Positions 58,840-64,000 of a stretch of DNA of 64,000 nt are shown here, one piece after another. Numbering within the stretch: the first letter of the stretch is position 1; every line of letters starts with the position of its first letter. Made by a program: the position numbers and the translations under genes. Below the pieces are notes generated by a model. That model did no database searches, was not told the origin of the DNA, and saw only the letters and a program-made list of their open reading frames with translations. Source of the stretch: Amyloporia xantha (Eukaryota; Basidiomycota; Agaricomycetes; Polyporales; Adustoporiaceae); assembly GCA_036971615.1 (NCBI GenBank), contig JAYKKR010000016.1:496001-560000 (forward strand), given 5' to 3'.

Positions 58840-60346
58840 TATGGACATAGTATCTTGCCAGATCTGGTGAAAATCCTATGCAAGAAGGGTATCAGAACAA
58901 CAGATTTCAGTAGTGGATACATTACGGACCTCGTCGATGACTCTGTTATGCGGACCAGATGTGATTGATGTAATAATACGATCGCCCTCCCGGTGCACGA
59001 TCATGTCCACCTCGCTCACAATCTGTCGCTGCTGCATGTCGAATTTCCTTTCAAAAGCGGGTAGATTTGTCTCGATGGAGAGTCCCGGTTCTTGCAGCTC
59101 GCCTCTCAGCTCGTCGAGCACATCATGTGCTCGTAAGGCGATCGGATTGTTTCCTCTGCTTACTTGAGTCCTCGGTTGAGACTTGAGCAATTCTCGCAGA
59201 GTCGCGTTACTTCTCATGACTACTTCTCGTCCACCTTTACCCTCGACTTGATTCTGGAGATCCTTATACTCTGGCGGTAGGTAATATTTTAGGAATTGTA
59301 AAATCATGTCTGTCCTGTGAGATCAAATTTCAGTGTCAAGTACATCAAGAACAATCGAGACAAAAACCAACTTTGCCTCCACTACTTGCACTAGACCATT
59401 TACGTCCCTGTTGAAGAATATCGACTTTGCGAGCAATATGAATCGACAATGTGAGTTCAAATTCAGATTGACGTTGCGAGAATTGCCGAACCAGATTGGC
59501 AAAAGTGGTTTCCCAGACAGTCCAATTCAGAACTTTGACCAATGGCGACAACTTGGAGTATGCATCACACGTGTTTCCGCACGATTTGATATCAACCGCT
59601 GTTTGTTTGATTAGGCTTTGCTTCAAATGTTACACCATCCTGACATCGCCTCATCTTTCACGTCCTTGAGCCTATTCACGTACATCATGACTAAGAAATA
59701 TACAGAGCGATAATTCACATACTGTAATAAAACAACAAACATGTCTTTCATCGCCACGAACAGCGCAATGACCTGCGCATCATTATTGCGCCGTGCCATC
59801 TCAAGTGTGTATACTTCCTTGAACGGAAGGACCGCGACTAGGCATGTATATCAGTCTTATTCAAAATATTCAAAGCAACAAGCGCTGACTTGTAATAAAT
59901 GGATGGATCTTGGCAACTTCATCCAGTGCCTTCATAAAGACTGGCACATTGTCAACGAAGCCATCCACTGCTCTCTGGATTGCCCGGGTCGCGCCACTGG
60001 CGTCCAAGCTAGGCCTGACAGGATCGACAAAAGTGGAAAGCACACTAGTTTGACCCTCTAAAGTGGTTGCATTGTCTTCTACACTAGCAGATGGGGATCA
60101 GATACAGTAATTTTCGCATGCAGTAACGATCAGTGGACCTGCCTAACTTCTCGAGTAACCTGACTGCCCTTGTCTTGGACTTGGACTTGGCTGCTCCTTC
60201 TTTAAATTGTCAAAAGCTTCAATAATGGCATCCGACAGTTCACGGTCATCGTGACTACTCGTACTTGTCAGGGAGTGTTCGTACGTGATGGAGATGGATG
60301 GTCTATGCCTTTGCGGACCATTTAATTGGAGTGATGCGCACGGCAC
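58840..60346 (-). pseudogene. Truncated 5' copy of the EF-hand/ZZ gene family
   Basis: On the minus strand this matches exons 1 to about 6 of the gene at 34.7 kb: ELSDAIIEAFDNLKKEQ (intact: SISDAIVGAFDGIKKQQ), TAVDIKSCGNTCDAYSKLSP, SQRQSEFELTLSIHIARKVD, DELRGELQEPGLSIETNLPA, FERKFDMQQRQIVSEVDMIV, and DFHQIWQDTM after a last recognisable intron. Homology ends there, so the EF-hand, beta-barrel and zinc fingers are missing. At least one 1-nt insertion (about 59405-59420) breaks the frame between SIHIARKVD and the following helix, which continues in another frame. The exon-1 donor is GC, as in the longer copy. Most likely non-functional; a short N-terminal-only protein would require the frame breaks to be errors. 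Confidence 0.72.
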
Positions 60347-60464
60347 CTTCCTTTAAAGAGTAACTTTGGAGTCCAAATCACTCTCTTTCGGTGGGAAAAC
60401 CATAACCTTTGGCTAAAAACTCTGAAACCTGGCCTGCTGATTGGCTACAGGTCGCACTGCAAAT

Positions 60465-60585
60465 AAATTACTGTTTCACAGGCGGTGAAAACGGTAAGAT
60501 AAGTGCGCGAAAGGGGTTATTTATATGGAACCATGCCTTTCACACGCCTATCTTATCATTTTCGCTGCCTGCGAAACGGTGATTT
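60465..60585. repeat. 50-bp inverted repeat with transition-only arm differences
   Basis: Arm 1 60465-60514 and arm 2 60536-60585 are reverse complements with no indels and about 11-12 mismatches, all transitions. Most fall at CpG in one arm and TpG/CpA in the other. The loop is about 21 bp. It lies in the divergent region between the truncated EF-hand copy and KAR5. Confidence 0.8.
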
Positions 60586-60816
60586 TTTTGCGGTGTCGCG
60601 CCCGCCGACATGGGAGGGATGCGTGGTTAGCATTTACATGAATGGTTAGGGATAGCAATATAGCGCGCGGATTGATGGTGGATGCTACTAGTCTGGTTTG
60701 GCGCTGGGTGCGACCAACGCGATCACGTGGACAGCATTCCATCAGTGTCTCGTAAAAATATATGTATGCGTCTGCTTTTGTACTGTCTGAAGAGGGGGGC
60801 TTCCATCCAACTCGAG

Positions 60817-63326
60817 ATGTCACCGCTTTCTCTCCCAAAGCTTCTCTCTTTTACACTGCTTGCAACTATTTTTGTATCTCATTCTCATGCATTTTCATGG
60901 TCCAGAGCTGCTTTGACAGACAACGACGATGCCCGTTTCAGCGTGGATTTATCCGACGGTAGGTCACCAGTGGTTTGTTTGAACAGTGATATCAAGCTAT
61001 TACTTTAGATCTCTCCTTCAATGATGAGATGGCCACGATTGTACGGAACACAGGTAGTTGACTCGACTCACGTAGCCATGACGGCTTCCGATGAGTTAAA
61101 CCACCGTAGAAACCCTCCAAGACTATGACCGCCAGCCAGATTGCTTTCGGCGTGCAGCAGGACGTATTCGGGCACGATGCGGAGAACTCGACATGAACGA
61201 AGATGAGAGAGTAAGAGGCGCGTACAAGGTTCCACTTTTTCATTGTTGCATGTTTTTGATCCCACAGCAGCCGCTATTTCAATGACCTTGTGCGAGCTCG
61301 GCACCGCAGAACATCATTCCGTGCCTCTTGAGTGTGCTACGTTTGCCGCCGAGACACGTTCACCAGTGGCGCAGTCACCGAAAGAATCGCATAGAGCCTG
61401 TGTAGAGTGAATGTTTCCCAGAATCATAGCGCATACGCATGTGTCTAAAACACAACCGTCTACAGAGCTTTATCCAGGAGTGCTCAATATTGGTCCAGCT
61501 ATTCTGGTTATCTGCGCGAAGTCTGTGAGTACACTCTTATGAGACCGCATATATGCGCCAGTGTTAATGGAAACGCTTGTAGCACAGCTATGCTTTGCCT
61601 TCCGACGGTGGAACGATATTGGTTACTAACTATTTTAATACTTTGTGTTTCTGATGTACTCATGTCTGCCCAGACACGGCCAGGGACATCTACAAAAATG
61701 CGACTGTGGAGAAAGTGGAGCTCATAAGATATCTCTCTCGGCGCGAGAGAAATCTGCAAGAGAGCCATCTTAGATCCGAGCTGTTCTTACAGGTTGCCAT
61801 TATCCTTCTGCTTCTGGTGTATCGCGTAATTAATCCATTTTAGGACATGTCGAACGCTCTGAACGAAATCCGTGCTTCTGTTGCAGACGTCGACCTTCTG
61901 CATAACGAAGTGTTTGGCAGGTTTTCGGCCAGCTTTGAAGAGGTATTTCAAACAATACTGCCTACTGAAAAGTCGTTATTGACACGCGTGCTGTACAGAA
62001 AATGCACGTTCTGCAGCATTTCATACTCAGCCTTCAAAAACAGAGCGAGGACGATCAACTAAACACAATCAATATAGTAGGTCTTGATTCACAAGTCTGT
62101 TCACTGATCTGGCTTTACGCATATATTTGGATAGATCGACTCCGCCATCGATGGTGTGATAGGACGCGTACGTTCTGTTGACAGCACTTTCACGCGGATT
62201 CTAAAATAAAACATACACAGCATACCTTGTCACTCGACTCCCTAACATCTTCGCTGGACCTGGCACTACAAAGTCAGCTCTCTCGCAACATGGACCCACT
62301 GGAAGATCAGTTTCACCGCGTTCTGAGTCTGACAGTGAGCCGTATCTCTCATGTCCAATCACTTCCTCGCTCACCATTAGCAGGATACTGCTCAGGCTCG
62401 GTTAGGCGTTTTTGGCGGCGAGCTAGAACTTATGCATCAGGTAAAGAGTTTTTTGCCCTCTATCAGGACTCCACCAAGACATGGATGTAGTCCGTCACGC
62501 AGCTGGCCTCTGTCATATCCCAAGCCGGTAGCCACCTCGACGAGCAACTCGGACAAGCGCAGGTAGCTCATTCATTGCAGCTGGAGACCACTGAATCCGC
62601 TGCCCGGCTGGCCGAGACCATCAGCGACCTAACTATCTTAGCCCAAGCGGAAATGCATAACATGAGTGGGACGGCTGCCGTGATGCATGACCGCCTGCTG
62701 ACGATGACGTCTGGTGGTCTCGAGTACGAGTGGCTGGCATGGAGTAGAGCGGGTATGGCATACCTCTTAGAGATCGTCTTACGCAGTACGTGGTTCACGT
62801 TGAAGGCGATGGGATACTGAATGAAGGTTGTCGGCCGCATTCTCAGTTGATCCGGCGCATCTCGAGTCGGTGATGCATCTTCCTATCTTCCAATTCATCC
62901 CCGTAGTCTGTCGCGTTATCTCCTGGATGCTTCAAATCAGCTTTTCGTCATTTATGGTGAGTTCCGGTGCAATCTATAGTATGACTCAACATACAAGGAG
63001 CTCCTTGTTCTAGAGTATGGCTTTGCTGTTGGCGTCGATGAAACGGTGGATTCCTAGCTCGTTAAGCCAAAGATCAGATTTGACAAGGTACGTCAATTAC
63101 TTCTGCGCAATCTTGATTCGAGCAATGTATCCGCGAACTTCGCAGGACCGAAGATCAGCATACTTGTACTCGTACCGCCATACCTATGTCATTTACAGAT
63201 CCATCATCGCAACATCTTGGCCCTCCATCCAGCTATAGTTTCTCGCCGACGTATGCTCGACGCGAACGCACGCGAATATCTCGGATACCAGACAGGCTCT
63301 GCAACATACCTGCTGAATCGTGCTGA
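60817..63326 (+). CDS. KAR5: KAR5-like nuclear fusion protein
   Basis: Membrane protein of the nuclear envelope/ER required for nuclear fusion after mating in yeast. Start at 60817 (MSPLSLPKLLSFTLLATIFV), a signal peptide. Spliced exons give the family's Cys-containing luminal domain: VETLQDYDRQPDCFRRAAGR, AISMTLCELGTAEHHSVPLE, ALSRSAQYWSSYSGYLREV, QLCFAFRRWNDI, DTARDIYKNATVEKVELIRY. A coiled-coil region follows (MSNALNEIRASVADVDLLHN, LQLETTESAARLAETISDLT). Hydrophobic segments towards the C-terminus (FQFIPVVCRVISWMLQISFS, MALLLASMKRWIP) fit the family's membrane anchors. Many short exons; the last exons are approximate and the stop near 63326 is provisional. Identification rests on the clear N-terminal domain. 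Confidence 0.78.
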
Positions 63327-64000
63327 CTGGTGTCTATTCTGGGCTCTGGTTGGCCTTTCTGATTCCTCAAGGGTTCCTTTCTCCCGAAGTCCACGCAAGC
63401 AATGAATCCAAACCTACACTTCTGCTGTCGATCAGTGTCCCCTCAAGCAAGTCAATGCTCTCTCGTTTGCTCAGCACGCGCTCGCATGGTCACGGAAAAC
63501 AATTGTATTCGCACCTAATGCTGTAGATTCTGCATGTACCATATTGTACGTGAATGTATTTTAGTAAGGAACATGGTTGTAGTTTCGCTGTACTGGATGC
63601 CTTCCCGCAGACGTTTAGAATCGTTTCTATTCTAAATTTCAGCTCTAAATCATGTCGGCACGCCGGCTGATCTGTCTGAGACTCAAAGCGAGCCGGTTGG
63701 CGCTCGTCAAGTAGAATTGTCACGCTTAATCTAGAAGGGGGGTCCGACCCCCCCTTCCAGATTCTAAACACACTCCAATTGATAATTTACAAACTCCGCT
63801 CCTCTCCCATTCGCTCATTCATTCTCTCATCAATTCTCGCCTGCTTATCTTATGCTTAGTCATCCACCTCATCACTGATTGTCACAAGATCATAACGCCG
63901 TTCGGGAGAGCGCTACAAGTCTAGAAAACGTCTCGGGATAGGACCCTGGATGCGGTTTCAAATTTCAAGGTCCGTTATCAAATAGAGATTTTCTAAATCC
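63327..64000. other. Window end, no gene recognised
   Basis: Contains a GC-rich palindrome at 63728-63763 (AATCTAGAAGGGGGGTCC against GACCCCCCCTTCCAGATT) and pyrimidine-rich sequence up to the window end. No coding segment identified. Confidence 0.4.

Overview
The window is nuclear DNA of a filamentous basidiomycete, most likely an agaricomycete (polypore- or agaric-like; this placement is inferred). Genes are compact and packed with 45-70 nt introns, lie on both strands and sit about 200-1500 bp apart. The gene set is typical of that group: a SepH/Cdc7 kinase with a C-terminal C1 finger, Fur-type NCS1 and OPT permeases, small GH18 chitinases, an ERG4 reductase, a YVC1-type TRP channel, Clr2, KAR9 and KAR5. 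I saw no rRNA, tRNA, CRISPR array or complete transposon.

Layout. 1-2144 (+): 3' part of a Cdc7/SepH kinase ending in a CaaX-like tetrapeptide. 3442-6958 (+): OPT oligopeptide transporter. 7947-9535 and 11239-12767 (+): tandem GH18 chitinases, each with its own TATA box. 13995-14548 (-): SnoaL/NTF2-like protein. 14909-15938 (+): unrecognised tail-anchored coiled-coil protein. 16426-17718 (-): COQ3. 17931-20880 (-): NCS1 permease. 22219-26100 (+): YVC1-like TRP channel. 26250-28216 (-): ERG4. 28496-30594 (+): MPE1. 30785-33317 (-): VPS5. 34747-39337 (+): large helical/EF-hand/beta-barrel/ZZ-finger protein. 39888-42161 (-): TRAPPC12. 43300-44110 (-): degenerate 3' copy of the EF-hand/ZZ gene. 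44404-47338 (+): Clr2. 47611-50520 (-): KAR9. 50963-52680 (-): FBXO9/Hrt3-type F-box protein. 52985-54546 (+): ER DnaJ protein. 54809-55108 (-): COX9. 55422-57215 (+): PP2A B subunit. 58840-60346 (-): degenerate 5' copy of the EF-hand/ZZ gene. 60817 to about 63326 (+): KAR5.

Most of the window is housekeeping: septation, quinone and sterol synthesis, retromer, TRAPP, mRNA 3' processing, respiration and phosphatase control. The accessory part is the two chitinases and the EF-hand/ZZ family, present as one near-complete gene and two complementary fragments within 26 kb. Two karyogamy genes, KAR9 and KAR5, lie about 10 kb apart.

Four patterns cut across genes. (1) Several introns use a GC donor, supported by frame and, in chitinase 2, by exon-for-exon comparison with its neighbour. 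(2) Several otherwise well-conserved genes carry apparent single-base insertions, which suggests insertion errors in the assembly or recent decay. (3) Very small exons (9-14 nt) are common. (4) A 50-bp inverted repeat near 60.5 kb differs between its arms only by transitions, mostly at CpG.

The best candidate for undescribed biology is the EF-hand/beta-barrel/ZZ protein at 34.7-39.3 kb. I describe its architecture but do not claim a function.
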